Positions 30,688 through 38,891 of a stretch of 64,000 nucleotides of DNA are shown here, one piece after another. The DNA comes from Candidatus Tectomicrobia bacterium. GTDB lineage: Bacteria > UBA8248. Each line of letters opens with the position of its first letter. Within the stretch, counting starts at the first letter, position 1. Location: NCBI GenBank assembly GCA_016192135.1, contig JACPUR010000021.1, positions 9,720 through 73,719 of the forward strand, given 5' to 3'. The translations under genes and the position numbers were made by a program. The notes below the pieces were generated by a model that was not told where the DNA came from, did no database searches, and was given only the letters and a program-made list of their open reading frames with translations.

Positions 30688-32436
30688 TTACCTCTTTGGC
30701 GGGATGACCGGCAAGAGGAGGTAAGGCTGCCGGCTGCCCCCCGCGTGGAGGGTGACCCTCTTCCCGAAAATCCTGGGCGGGCGGTCCCGCGGGTCGTCGT
30801 GCAGGAAGGGCCCGCAGCCGGTGAAGGGCATCTTCATGTTCGAGAGCTTGAGGCCCTCGCCGGGATAGACGTAGTCCTTGCCCCGCACGGTGAGCCCGAT
30901 GCGGTGGCCCGCGGGCACCACGATGCAGGTGGGCCAGATCTCGACGTCGAGCTCGTACACCCGCCCCGGCTTCAGGGGCTGCTTCTCGTCGTGCGCGTGG
31001 TAGGGCCGCCAGGGCCTGGTGAGCTTCTTGTCGAGCTTGCGGTGGGAGGCCCGGAGCCAGCCCTGCCCGATGGGGGTGTGGGGGTCGACCGTGCCCGAGA
31101 AGGTGATCTCGCGCATGTCCGGGGTGAAGAGGCGCAGGACGAGAAAGATGTCCGCGTCCTCGGTCTCGGACGACACGAAGAGCTTGGCCGCGGCGGGGCC
31201 GGTGATCTCGGTTTCGGCCTTGAAGGGGGGCATCATGAAGGTGACGCCCTCGCCCAGGCCCTCATACGCGGTCTTCCCGGCGGAGGCCTTCTTCGCGCCC
31301 AGGGTCAGCTCGTTCGGGTTCAGGTAGAACTTGGTCCACCGGGTGCGCTTGAGGGGCCACTCGCTCTCCCGGCGCTCGGCGAACCTCTCCCCCACGTGGC
31401 GGACCTGGAGGAGCACCCTGGGCTGCTTCTTCCAGCTTGTGTCCTCCCCCTTGAGGAAGTGGCCGAAGAACTTGCGCTGCATGGCGTCGCCGTAGGGGGT
31501 GTAGAAGTGGGTCCAGTGCTCGAGGCCGTGCGCCTCGAGCCATTTCTCCTTCGAGGCGGCGCGGTAGAAGGCCTCGAAGTTGCCGCGCGGGTGAAGCCCC
31601 TGCCCGCCCCAGCTCGCGGCCGAGAGGAAGGGGGTCTTGACCTTGGACCAGTCCGGGGTGCGCGCCTTCCAGTGCTCATCGTCGAGCGGATGGGCGAAGC
31701 AGGACTCGCCGTAGTCGTCGATGTTGCGCCCGAGCTCCTCCTCGGAGAGCGTCTCGGGGCCGCAGACGAGCTCGCCCGTGACGCGGCTCCGGGGCCCGCG
31801 CTCCCCCAGGCCGTGCTGCACGGTGCGCACCTGGGTGTCGTACCAGTCGGCGCAGAAGGTGCTGAAGATGCCCCCCTGGTGGCTCACGTCGCGGTAGAAG
31901 TCCGCCGCGCCCTCCCAGGCGCACATGGCGGCCAGGTGCCTGGGCTGGAGCGCCGCCACCATCCACTGGTTCATGGCGTAGTAGGAGATGCCGTTCAGCC
32001 CCACCTTCCCGTTGCTCCAGGGCTGGACCCCGGCCCACTCGATGCACTGGGCGAAGTCCTGGGTCTCGCGCGGGGACCAGATCTCCATGTAGCCGGGCGA
32101 GCGGCCCGCGCCGCGCGAGTCCACCCGGACGCAGACGTAGCCGTCCGGCACCCACTTCTCGGGGTCCACCACCTCCCAGTTCTGGTACTTGTTCGAGGAG
32201 CCCGCGATGGCCTCGGGATGGTCGCGGGAGAAGATCTCCCAGACCGTCTTGTAGCCCTCCTGGTAGGCGAGGCCCTTGGCGTAGGGGCCGTAGGTCATGA
32301 TGACGGGGTATTTCTTGCCCTCGTCCATGGGCCGGAAGACGTCGGCTCGCAGCACCACGCCGTCCTCCATGGGGACGGGGGCGTCCCAGTCGATCCGCAT
32401 GCCGTCCCGGATCTCGCTCCGCATGATGTCGTTCAT
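30688..32436 (-). CDS. CocE/NonD-family (X-Pro dipeptidyl-peptidase-like) hydrolase
   Basis: A 582-residue alpha/beta hydrolase of the CocE/NonD family. The N-terminal domain starts MRIDWDAPVPMEDGVVLRADVFRP, and the nucleophile elbow is VGLNGISYYAMNQW. YVCVRVDSRGAGRSPG, a helical insert and GLEHWTHFY follow. The C-terminal jelly-roll domain (FVSSETEDADIFLVLRLF, ASHRKLDKKLTRPWRPYH, PTCIVVPAGHRIGLTVRG) is the PepX_C domain. The ATG at 32436 has AGGAGAGAG just upstream and starts the conserved region. No signal peptide is seen, so it is probably cytoplasmic. Ester or amide bonds of small acyl compounds are likely substrates. Confidence 0.9.
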   Translation of the reverse strand: MNDIMRSEIRDGMRIDWDAPVPMEDGVVLRADVFRPMDEGKKYPVIMTYGPYAKGLAYQEGYKTVWEIFSRDHPEAIAGSSNKYQNWEVVDPEKWVPDGYVCVRVDSRGAGRSPGYMEIWSPRETQDFAQCIEWAGVQPWSNGKVGLNGISYYAMNQWMVAALQPRHLAAMCAWEGAADFYRDVSHQGGIFSTFCADWYDTQVRTVQHGLGERGPRSRVTGELVCGPETLSEEELGRNIDDYGESCFAHPLDDEHWKARTPDWSKVKTPFLSAASWGGQGLHPRGNFEAFYRAASKEKWLEAHGLEHWTHFYTPYGDAMQRKFFGHFLKGEDTSWKKQPRVLLQVRHVGERFAERRESEWPLKRTRWTKFYLNPNELTLGAKKASAGKTAYEGLGEGVTFMMPPFKAETEITGPAAAKLFVSSETEDADIFLVLRLFTPDMREITFSGTVDPHTPIGQGWLRASHRKLDKKLTRPWRPYHAHDEKQPLKPGRVYELDVEIWPTCIVVPAGHRIGLTVRGKDYVYPGEGLKLSNMKMPFTGCGPFLHDDPRDRPPRIFGKRVTLHAGGSRQPYLLLPVIPPKR

Positions 32437-32561
32437 CTCTCTCCTCCTACTGGAAAACGCACGGAAGGACCGCCGTGGGGGATGGTTTCGGCTCGATGGG
32501 GGGATTCTAGCCGCCCCGGCCGGGGTTTGAAAAATCGCCCCGGGCACGAAAATGGCGCGAT

Positions 32562-32587
32562 TTGCGCGAAATTGCGCGAAATTGCGG
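32562..32587. repeat. 10-base tandem repeat upstream of the CocE-type gene
   Basis: TTGCGCGAAA occurs twice in a row followed by TTGCGG, with a related GGCGCGA just before. The 10-base period places each copy on the same DNA face, as in regulator arrays. The first copy is 126 bases upstream of the CocE-type start codon. Confidence 0.45.
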
Positions 32588-32649
32588 TAGCGGGCGGCGC
32601 GGCGGGAGGGGGTATGTTGGATTGGGGGCGCGGTGGCGGCCGCCTATTC

Positions 32650-32772
32650 GTAGGGGCGGCCCTGTTTTCCCCTCTCCCTCCGGGAGAGGGCAGGGTGAGG
32701 GGGGACGCCGCCGGTGGATGGCCCTCACCCCAACCCTCTCCCGGAGGGAGAGGGGGAAAACCCCGCCCTACA
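32650..32772. mobile_element. MITE/REP-like fold-back element
   Basis: The left arm starts GTAGGGGCGG and runs through TTTTCCCC and CTCTCCCTCCGGGAGAGGG to GTGAGGG; the right arm is its near-exact inverse, CCCTCACCC to CCCTCTCCCGGAGGGAGAGG, then AAAACCCCGCCCTAC. The arms are about 50 bases, separated by about 20, and each holds its own nested palindrome. It has no coding capacity. The end CGTAGGGGCG is shared with the palindrome at 12924-12943. Confidence 0.6.
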
Positions 32773-33032
32773 GATCGGGATGCGCCGGATGCCCGTCTCG
32801 CGAAGTCCCGCGAATTGATGGGAAAACCCCTTTTCACCGGCAGGAGGGTGGAGGCGAGTAACGGCTAGTAACGCTTATTGAGGGATAAAGAGGGGATAAA
32901 GCCCCGTTTTTTCTCCCGGTCTTACCGCGCCCGCAGGGGAGCGAGGGCGCTCAGGGCGAAGAGGAGGGCGGCCGCGGCTGGTGCCGCATAGTAACGGATA
33001 ATAACGCCAAACATGAAAAACCGGCGGCGCCG

Positions 33033-33533
33033 CTAGGGCTTGGCGGAGTCCTTCCCGAGGGCGCGCAGGTGCACCCAGCGCCGGGCCTCGATCTCGAAGC
33101 CCCACTCCATCTGGCCGGCCGCCAGGGCCGGCGGGGCCTCCCCGCTCAGGAGCTCGGCGCAGGGTTCCATCTGGATGCGGTAGTAGACGACGTAGTGGGG
33201 CTCGAAGCGGGGGGAAAAATGCTTCTCCCGGAAGGCCAGGGGGCAGATGCGGGGGCCCCGGCCCGCCTCCCCGGCCGCGAGGGTGCCGAGCTCGCCCCCG
33301 GCCCTGAACCACTTAGAGGCGTCCCCGCCGAAGGCGCGCTTCACCTCCTCGGCGTGCTCGGGGAGATAGAAAGACTGGAGGACGAGCGGCCAGTTGCCCC
33401 AGGCGGCGGCGGACTCGATCCGGTCCAGGGCGCGGGCGAGCCCCTGGCGCCCGGGGACCTGGGGCCCCACCTCAAGGCCCGCGCAGGCCGCGAGGAGCAG
33501 GGCGGGCAGGAGCAGGAGGGCGCGGCGGGGCAT
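33033..33533 (-). CDS. Putative lipoprotein
   Basis: A 166-residue predicted lipoprotein. Signal peptide MPRRALLLLPALLLAAC with the acylated Cys at 17 (LLAAC). The mature part has conserved-looking aromatic strands (PLVLQSFYLPEHAEEVKRAF, HYVVYYRIQMEPCAEL, GQMEWGFEIEARRWVHLRAL), suggesting a small beta domain, but no family is recognised. Its ATG overlaps the stop of the cytochrome gene upstream by one base (TGATG), so the two are translated together. Confidence 0.7.
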   Translation of the reverse strand: MPRRALLLLPALLLAACAGLEVGPQVPGRQGLARALDRIESAAAWGNWPLVLQSFYLPEHAEEVKRAFGGDASKWFRAGGELGTLAAGEAGRGPRICPLAFREKHFSPRFEPHYVVYYRIQMEPCAELLSGEAPPALAAGQMEWGFEIEARRWVHLRALGKDSAKP

Positions 33534-33994
33534 CAGTCCTCCTTCTTGGGGAGGCGGTACGGGTCGTGGCAGGTCTTGCAGCTGTCGCCGAGGGCGGCGA
33601 AGGCCTTGGCCACGGCGGCGCGGTCCTTCTTCCCGGCCGCCCCGGCGAGCGCCCGGGCCGCCTGGACCGACGTCTCCGCCAGCTCCTTGTAGTGGCCGAA
33701 GTTCTTCCACACCTCGGGCTTGATGCGCGTCTTGCCCACGTTGCTCCCCTCGGGGCTGAGCGAGGGGATTTTGGCGACGAGCCCGGCCACGCGGTTCGCG
33801 GCCGCGAGGACCTGGGGGAAGTCGCCCTTTCCGGTATAAACCTTGATCTCGCGCATGGCCTGGTTGATCGCCTTCATGGTGTCGAGACGCTCTTTCTGCA
33901 CCTGGGCCGGGTCCGCCCCCCGGGCCACGGGGCCGGCCGCCAGGACGAAGAAGGCCGCCACCGCCGGCGCGAGCATGAGCCGCCGAGTGCGCAC
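33533..33994 (-). CDS. Cytochrome c' -like class II cytochrome
   Basis: A 153-residue periplasmic c-type cytochrome. Signal peptide about residues 1-27 (MRTRRLMLAPAVAAFFVLAAGPVARG). The haem-binding CKTCH is near the C terminus, as in class II cytochromes c', within a four-helix pattern: QKERLDTMKAINQAMREIKVY, QVLAAANRVAGLVAKI, KNFGHYKELAETSVQAARAL, and AKAFAALGDSCKTCHDPYR. Cytochromes c' bind NO or carry electrons. The GTG at 33994 has GGAGG 8 bases upstream and opens the signal peptide; upstream in-frame codons do not. It leads a two-gene unit with the lipoprotein. Confidence 0.85.
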   Translation of the reverse strand: MRTRRLMLAPAVAAFFVLAAGPVARGADPAQVQKERLDTMKAINQAMREIKVYTGKGDFPQVLAAANRVAGLVAKIPSLSPEGSNVGKTRIKPEVWKNFGHYKELAETSVQAARALAGAAGKKDRAAVAKAFAALGDSCKTCHDPYRLPKKED

Positions 33995-34127
33995 GAAAAT
34001 CCCTCCGACGCATAGAAAAAGAAAGGGGAGGCGCGGGCCTCCCTCGCGGCGGATATCGTATGCAGGGGGGAAACGGACTGTCAATCGGGAGATTCGCCCG
34101 CCGGGGCCGCTCCCCCGGCCCTACGAA

Positions 34128-34550
34128 CTACCGGGGCTCCACGAACTCCCGGGGCTCCACGAACTCCCGGCGCACCCAGCCTTCTCCCTGCGGCGTCGCC
34201 ACCCGCACCCAGCGCACCGGCTGCCGCTCCGGGGCGTCGGCGCCGATCATCGCCCAATACTCCGAGGCGGGCGGGTCGGGCGGCTCGACCGCGAGCATGA
34301 CCGCCTCCGTCAGGTGGGGCACCCGGGCGATGCGCAGGGCCCGGGCGCCGGGGCCGCCCGGGCGGTCCCAGAGGTAGACCCACTCGCTCACGGGGGCGAA
34401 CTGGACGTGCCGGGGCACCGCGCGGAGCACCACCGGGGTCGAGGGGACCAGCTCCTCCCGGGCCTTCCACGGCTCAGGCCCCGCGCAGGCCCCCAGGAAC
34501 GAGGCCAGGAGGGCCAGCGCCACCGACCGCCACCCCCATGCAGGTTTCAT
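34128..34550 (-). CDS. Putative lipoprotein with duplicated C terminus
   Basis: A 140-residue lipoprotein with lipobox FLGAC and acylated Cys22. The mature part contains SEWVYLWDRPGG and WVRVATPQGEGWVRREFVEP, which looks like an SH3b-like beta fold. The last residues REFVEPREFVEPR are a duplication caused by an 18-base tandem repeat in the DNA (about 34131-34172), and a third degenerate unit lies after the stop. The family is not recognised. AT-rich sequence at 34620-34680 upstream may hold the promoter. Confidence 0.65.
   Translation of the reverse strand: MKPAWGWRSVALALLASFLGACAGPEPWKAREELVPSTPVVLRAVPRHVQFAPVSEWVYLWDRPGGPGARALRIARVPHLTEAVMLAVEPPDPPASEYWAMIGADAPERQPVRWVRVATPQGEGWVRREFVEPREFVEPR
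34131..34172. repeat. Short 18-base tandem repeat at the end of a lipoprotein gene
   Basis: The unit GGGGCTCCACGAACTCCC occurs twice in full plus a degenerate copy (CTACGAACTACC) at the downstream edge. It extends the reading frame by one REFVEP unit, consistent with replication slippage. Confidence 0.6.
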
Positions 34551-34685
34551 GCTTGCCCTCCCCCGGCCGTGCGGCCTCCCGCACGTTCCCAGGCGTTCGG
34601 AAAAGCAAATCCCATGCCCCGGGCGTATTTGTGTAATGCATTTAATTTCAAATACTTAAATAAAGGCGGCCCGAGCGGGAGGTGG

Positions 34686-34704
34686 AAAAAAATGCCTCAG
34701 GCAC
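34686..34704 (-). terminator. Hairpin and T-run overlapping the LysR stop codon
   Basis: On the minus strand GTGCC and GGCAT enclose the loop TGA, which is the stop codon of the LysR gene, followed by seven T. The stem is only five pairs, one of them G-U, so the terminator may be weak. Confidence 0.4.
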
Positions 34705-35599
34705 CGTTCGGGGCGGCGGCGTGGGCGTAATCCAGGAAGCCCCGGGCCAGGGGGCTCAGGCTGCGGGCCTTGTGGACGACGGAGTAGAACTCCCGGATGC
34801 ATTCGAAGCCCTGGATCTCCACCTCGCGGAGCGCCCCGCCCGCCAGGTCCTCGGCCACGGCGAAGCGGGAGACGATGGCCACCCCCACCCCCGCCTTGAG
34901 GGCGGTGCGGACGGCCTGGGGGTTCCCCAGCACGGCGGCCACCTGGCCGGGCCGCATCTCGAAGCCCAGCTCGCGCAGCCGCTCCTCGGCCACCGACCGG
35001 GTGCCCGAGCCCTCCTCGCGCACGATCAGCTTCTCCCCCGCCAGGTCCTCGGCGCGGATGCACCGCTTCCCGGCCAGGGGGTGACCGGGGGGGACGGCCA
35101 GGAGAAGCTCGTCCCGGGCGAAGAGGCGGTAGACAAGCTGCGCGTTCGAGTGGCGGGCCCCGGTGAAGCCGATCTGGAACTCCCCCTCGATCACCCCGCC
35201 CGCCACCCGGCCCGAGTCCAGTATCCGGATGCTGACCGTGGTCTCCGGGTAGCGCTTCTTGAAGCCGCCGAGCAGGCCCGGCAGGAGGAATCCCCCGGGG
35301 ATGGTGCTGGCCCCGAGAGAGAGGTGGCCCTTCACGATGCCCAGGAAATCCTCGATGGCCGCCTTGGCCCGCTCCCGCTCCTGGAGGATCCGCTGGGCGT
35401 GCGCCTGGAGGAGCGCCCCGGCGCGCGTGGGCTGGACGCGGCGGCCCAGGCGGTCGAAGAGCCGGGCGCCCAGCTCCTCTTCGAGGGTCTTGATGTGCTC
35501 GCTGGCGGTGGGCTGGGAGAGGCCGAGCGCCTTCGCCGCCCGGGAGAAGCTCCCCGACTTCATGACCTGGCAGAAGACCTCGAGCTGCCGGATGTCCAT
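34697..35599 (-). CDS. LysR-family transcriptional regulator
   Basis: A 300-residue LysR regulator. The N-terminal winged helix-turn-helix is MDIRQLEVFCQVMKSGSFSRAAKALGLSQPTASEHIKTLEEELG, and the effector domain begins LSLGASTIPGGFLLPGLLGGF. Further LysR marks are LFDRLGRRVQPTRAG, GEFQIGFTGAR, LLLAVPPGHPLAG and LIVREEGSGTR. The stretch ASTIPGxxLLP with IVREEGSGTR resembles LysR regulators annotated as selenium-metabolism-associated, which is notable given the probable selenoprotein at 2852-3406; this link is recollection, not proof. Its target is unknown. No divergent gene is adjacent. Confidence 0.9.
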   Translation of the reverse strand: MDIRQLEVFCQVMKSGSFSRAAKALGLSQPTASEHIKTLEEELGARLFDRLGRRVQPTRAGALLQAHAQRILQERERAKAAIEDFLGIVKGHLSLGASTIPGGFLLPGLLGGFKKRYPETTVSIRILDSGRVAGGVIEGEFQIGFTGARHSNAQLVYRLFARDELLLAVPPGHPLAGKRCIRAEDLAGEKLIVREEGSGTRSVAEERLRELGFEMRPGQVAAVLGNPQAVRTALKAGVGVAIVSRFAVAEDLAGGALREVEIQGFECIREFYSVVHKARSLSPLARGFLDYAHAAAPNGA

Positions 35600-35702
35600 G
35601 GGGCGCCTCCAGCCATTCTCATTTCCTCTGACTCGGCCCCAATGTATCGCCTTTCCCTATTCTTATCAAAGGGGGCGCAGCGGCTTTCGCCGGGGGCCGG
35701 GC

Positions 35703-36140
35703 TTATTTCTGCGCCCAGTCCGGGACGGGCTCGCCCGCCTTGAGGTATTGGACGAGCTCGATGGCGAGCCCTCCGGTGGTCGAGGGATCGGTGAAGGTGA
35801 TGATGCCCCCGCGCGAGCCGAAGAGGGGCCTGAGGGTGAACTTCACGCCCTTCCCCTCCCACTCGGCCATGACGGCGCGGAGGTCGTCCACCCGGAAGCA
35901 GATGTGGTGCAGTCCCTCGCCCCGGGCGGCGATGAACTTGTTGGCCGGGGCCTCGGGGTTGCTGTTCTCCAGGAGCTCGAGGACGGCGCCCTGGCATTCG
36001 TAGAAGTCGAGCCTCGAGGTGTTGCCGGGCCGCTCGTACACCTTGCGCTCGAGGAAGGTGAACCCGAGCAGCTTCTCCATCATCCCCCGCTTGCCGTCCG
36101 CGTCGCGGACGGCGTATCCGATGTGGTCCATCGCCGGCAT
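35703..36140 (-). CDS. Methylmalonyl-CoA epimerase-like VOC protein
   Basis: A 145-residue vicinal-oxygen-chelate protein. Metal ligands fit the epimerase: H6 (AMDHIGYAV), Glu in GAVLELLEN, His in GLHHICFRVDD and Glu in LAIELVQY. The two beta-alpha-beta-beta-beta modules are intact. Methylmalonyl-CoA epimerase interconverts (2R) and (2S) forms in propionate breakdown, but the glyoxalase and other VOC enzymes share this pattern and no mutase gene is nearby. The stop lies 103 bases from the LysR start, on the same strand. Confidence 0.78.
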   Translation of the reverse strand: MPAMDHIGYAVRDADGKRGMMEKLLGFTFLERKVYERPGNTSRLDFYECQGAVLELLENSNPEAPANKFIAARGEGLHHICFRVDDLRAVMAEWEGKGVKFTLRPLFGSRGGIITFTDPSTTGGLAIELVQYLKAGEPVPDWAQK

Positions 36141-36298
36141 CTGCCCCTCTCCTCCGAAAGATCAGCCCCTGAATTTCGGGAAGGCTACCCCCCGCCGGGG
36201 CGGCCCCGCAATCGGCTCCGCGCCTCCTGTACGCGCCGGGAGGCCCCCGCTATACTCGGCCCGCACCCGTCCTCCCGGTTTCCTTCGGTGAAAGGCGC

Positions 36299-37183
36299 AT
36301 GGCCGCTCTCCTCCGCGTCGCCGAGATCATGTTCCCCGTCCTGGCGCTCATGGGGGCCGGCTTCACCTACGGCCGCTGGCGGAAGCTCGACCCCCGGTTC
36401 ATCACCGACCTCATCCTCTTCCTGATGGGGCCCGCCCTCATGTTCGACGCCCTCGCCCGCCAGCGCTTCGACGCGGGGGAGCTCATCCGGGCGATGGGCT
36501 TCTCCCTGGCCATCCAGCTCATCCCGGGGGCCGCCGCCCTGGCCGTCCGCCGGGCTGCGGGCATCCGCTCGCGCGCCTTCGTGCCCTCGGTCATGATCAT
36601 GAACACGGTCTCGCTGCCCTACCCGCTGGCCCTGCTCGCCTTCGGGGAGGCGGGGCTGGCCCAGGTGGTGCTCCTCTCCATCCCCAACGTGTTCATCGTC
36701 TTCACATTGGGCATCATGCTCCACGGGGGGCGCTCCCAGACGATGGAGCCCCTGCGCATGCCCTCTCTCTACGCATCGGGAGCGGGCATCCTCGTCTCGA
36801 TGCTCGCCCTGCCCGTGCCGGCCTTCCTCCTGAGCTTCACCCACATCGCGGGCCGGGGGATGTTCCCGCTGGAGCTGTTCGCCCTGGGCTACCGGCTGCG
36901 ATCGATCCGGATCTCCGACCTGAGGCTGAGCCTGTTCACGGTGGGGCTGAGGTTCGGCCTGGGCTTCCTGACGGCCTGGGGGATCGCCCGGGTCTTCGCG
37001 CTCGAGGAGACGGCGCGGGCGGCCCTCTTCCTCGTCTCCTGCAGCCCGCCGGCCATCCTCAACTACATCTTCGCGGAGCGCTACGGCCAGGAGGGCCCGC
37101 TCGCCGCCTCCATCGTCTTCACCGGCACGGCGGCCAGCCTGCTCACGACGCCCCTCGTCCTTCTCTACCTCCAGCTCGCCTGA
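36299..37183 (+). CDS. AEC-family (auxin efflux carrier-like) transporter
   Basis: A 294-residue integral membrane protein of the AEC/BASS-like fold with about ten helices. Seen: MAALLRVAEIMFPVLALMGAGF, WRKLDPRFITDLILFLMGPALMF, FVPSVMIMNTVSLPYPLALLAFGEAGLAQ with the central N-T-x-x-x-P-Y unwound segment, and the matching second half LFLVSCSPPAILNYIFAERYGQEGPLAAS. Such carriers export or take up organic anions or amino acids. The gene is convergent with the VTT gene, one base apart. Substrate unknown. Confidence 0.88.
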   Translation: MAALLRVAEIMFPVLALMGAGFTYGRWRKLDPRFITDLILFLMGPALMFDALARQRFDAGELIRAMGFSLAIQLIPGAAALAVRRAAGIRSRAFVPSVMIMNTVSLPYPLALLAFGEAGLAQVVLLSIPNVFIVFTLGIMLHGGRSQTMEPLRMPSLYASGAGILVSMLALPVPAFLLSFTHIAGRGMFPLELFALGYRLRSIRISDLRLSLFTVGLRFGLGFLTAWGIARVFALEETARAALFLVSCSPPAILNYIFAERYGQEGPLAASIVFTGTAASLLTTPLVLLYLQLA

Positions 37184-37184
37184 C

Positions 37185-37916
37185 TCACCCTTCCGCCTTC
37201 CTCCGCAGCCACAGCCGGATGGGCTCGGCGAAGTACCAGAAGAGCAGGATCACGACGAGGGCGCCGATGAAGATACCCGCCACGAGATCGTACCTCTCGT
37301 CGTAGAGGTTCGCTCCCTGGAGGCTCAGCATGATCGTCCCCGGGATGCGGCCGAACGTGGCCACCAGGAGGAACGTCCGCGTGCTCAGGGGGCTCAGGCC
37401 CAGCAGGTAGCACATGTAGTCCTTGGGAAAACCGGGGATGGAGAAGAAGACGAAGGCCAGGAAGGCGCCCCGGCCTGCGACGAGGAAGTCGAACTTGTCC
37501 AGGACGGCGCGGGAGATGAGCTTCTCGACGAAGGGCCGGCCAAGCCACCGGCCCAGGAGAAAGCAGATCCAGCTCCCCAGGCTCAGGCCGACGGTGCTGT
37601 AGACAGTGGAGGTCCACACCCCGAACACGTAGCCGCCCAGGAAGCCGGTGACCTCGCCGGGGATGGGAGAGAAAACCACCTGGAGCACCTGGAGCCCGAT
37701 GAACACCAGGGGGCCCCAGGCGCCGTAGGAGTTGATCCAGAGGCGGAATCTCTCCCGCCGCCCCTGGAGCCGGATGAGGTACTGGACGCCGTCGGCGATC
37801 TCGCGTCCGAAGTAGAGGCCCCCGGCCGCGAGGAGAAGCGCGCCCGCGGCCACCGCCCAGAAGATGCGCCGGCGGCGGCGCAGGCCGTTCTCCGTCCCCC
37901 CGTTCCCCCCGGCCAT
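37185..37916 (-). CDS. VTT-domain (TVP38/TMEM64, DedA-superfamily) membrane protein
   Basis: A 243-residue protein with about six helices. The VTT domain signature runs from PLVFIGLQVLQVVFSPIPGEVTGFLGGYVFG through GSWICFLLGRWLGRPF, AFVFFSIPGFPKDYMCYLLGLS to FLLVATFGRIPGTIMLSLQG, including the F-x-R-x-P-G-T motif. Family members act as lipid scramblases or carriers in the inner membrane. The ATG at 37916 is preferred to the one at 37955 because GGAGGGGAG precedes it; the N terminus is then MAGGNGGTENGLRRRRR. Role here unknown. Confidence 0.88.
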   Translation of the reverse strand: MAGGNGGTENGLRRRRRIFWAVAAGALLLAAGGLYFGREIADGVQYLIRLQGRRERFRLWINSYGAWGPLVFIGLQVLQVVFSPIPGEVTGFLGGYVFGVWTSTVYSTVGLSLGSWICFLLGRWLGRPFVEKLISRAVLDKFDFLVAGRGAFLAFVFFSIPGFPKDYMCYLLGLSPLSTRTFLLVATFGRIPGTIMLSLQGANLYDERYDLVAGIFIGALVVILLFWYFAEPIRLWLRRKAEG

Positions 37917-38135
37917 CTCCCCTCCCGATCCGGACTTTCCTGGATTAGTACCCATCGGACGGCCAGCGTCAAAGCCCTCCCCGCCGCCCTCGGCCCTCTC
38001 TTCTTGACGCACGGGAAGCCACCGATCAAGATCACCCATCCGGCGCGGATCCCGCGGGGGCGCCTGCCCTGCCCGCGATGACGGAAGGGCGGCGTAACGT
38101 TGGCCTCCGGCCCGCGCCCGAGAAGGAGAGAGTCC

Positions 38136-38891
38136 ATGGCCGTCACCCCGGCCCAGGCCGCCTGGCAGCGCGAGACGAGCGTCCGCACGTTCGCGGCCGG
38201 AGAGGATCGCCCGGGCCTGCACGCGCGGATCGGGGAGGCCTGGCTCGACGCCGTGCGGGAGGCCATGCCGCCCGGGGCGGGGCACCTGGACGCGGGGTGC
38301 GGCCGGGGGCGGATGACGTGGGCCCTCGCCTGCCGGTGGTTCCCCGCCGGATGGTCCGTCGGAGTGGACCGCGAGGAGGCGCCGCTCGCCGAGGCGCGCG
38401 AGCAGGCCTCACGTCTTGGCCTCGGGGGCGCCCGCTTCGTCCGGGGAGACATCGAGAGCCAGGAGTACGAGGCCTTCCTGGGGGGCCGCGCCCCCGGAAT
38501 CGTGACCGCCCACCTATGCATGAGCCCCGCCATCGCCGAGCGGGCCGCGCGGGCGCTGCCGAAGGGGGGCGTCTTCGCCTTCGCCGCCCTCCATCCTGCG
38601 CTCTGGAGCGAGACGGGCCGGCCGAGCCGCTTCGCCCTCGGGGAGGAGGAGGCCGAACGGCTCCTCGCTTCCTTGGGCTTCATCCCCCTCTTCCGCCGCC
38701 TGGAGACGACCGTGCTCCGCTTCCGGGCCCCGCGCGAGGCGGAGGAGGACCTCTTCCAGGGCGGCCGCGCCGTCCCCCGCTGGCGGGAGGACGGCCGCTG
38801 GGACGCCTTGATGTCCTATCTCAGGCAGGGGGGAGCCACCCTCACCGTCCGCGCCCAGCTCCAGTGCGTCGCGCGGAAGGAGCGCGCGTGA
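38136..38891 (+). CDS. SAM-dependent methyltransferase
   Basis: A 251-residue class I methyltransferase. Motif I is GHLDAGCGRGRMTWALA, followed by GVDREEAPLAEAREQA (acidic strand-2 end), FVRGDIESQEY and VTAHLCMSPAIAERAARAL, and LPKGGVFAFAAL. The C terminus carries LASLGFIPLFRRLETTVLRF. ATG at 38136 with AAGGAGAGAG upstream. The stop shares one base with the queG start, so it is co-translated with the queuosine gene; whether it acts on tRNA or a small molecule is unknown. Confidence 0.85.
   Translation: MAVTPAQAAWQRETSVRTFAAGEDRPGLHARIGEAWLDAVREAMPPGAGHLDAGCGRGRMTWALACRWFPAGWSVGVDREEAPLAEAREQASRLGLGGARFVRGDIESQEYEAFLGGRAPGIVTAHLCMSPAIAERAARALPKGGVFAFAALHPALWSETGRPSRFALGEEEAERLLASLGFIPLFRRLETTVLRFRAPREAEEDLFQGGRAVPRWREDGRWDALMSYLRQGGATLTVRAQLQCVARKERA

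Larger units (their letters stand above)
32437..33032. other. 596-base intergenic region with repeats, no convincing gene
   Basis: It contains the promoter side of the CocE-type gene, a 10-base tandem repeat (32562-32587) and a fold-back element (32650-32772). The stretch 32870-33030 has GTAACG-containing sequence and a weak hairpin with a T-run at 32891-32912. A 30-codon hydrophobic frame at 33014-32922 lacks a ribosome site. Confidence 0.6.

Noticed and set aside
32922-33014. 30-codon hydrophobic minus-strand frame after the lipoprotein gene
   Set aside because: No ribosome site and no conserved feature; left as part of the intergenic region.
34131-34172. CRISPR-like short repeat
   Set aside because: Units are directly adjacent without spacers and lie in frame in a coding region.
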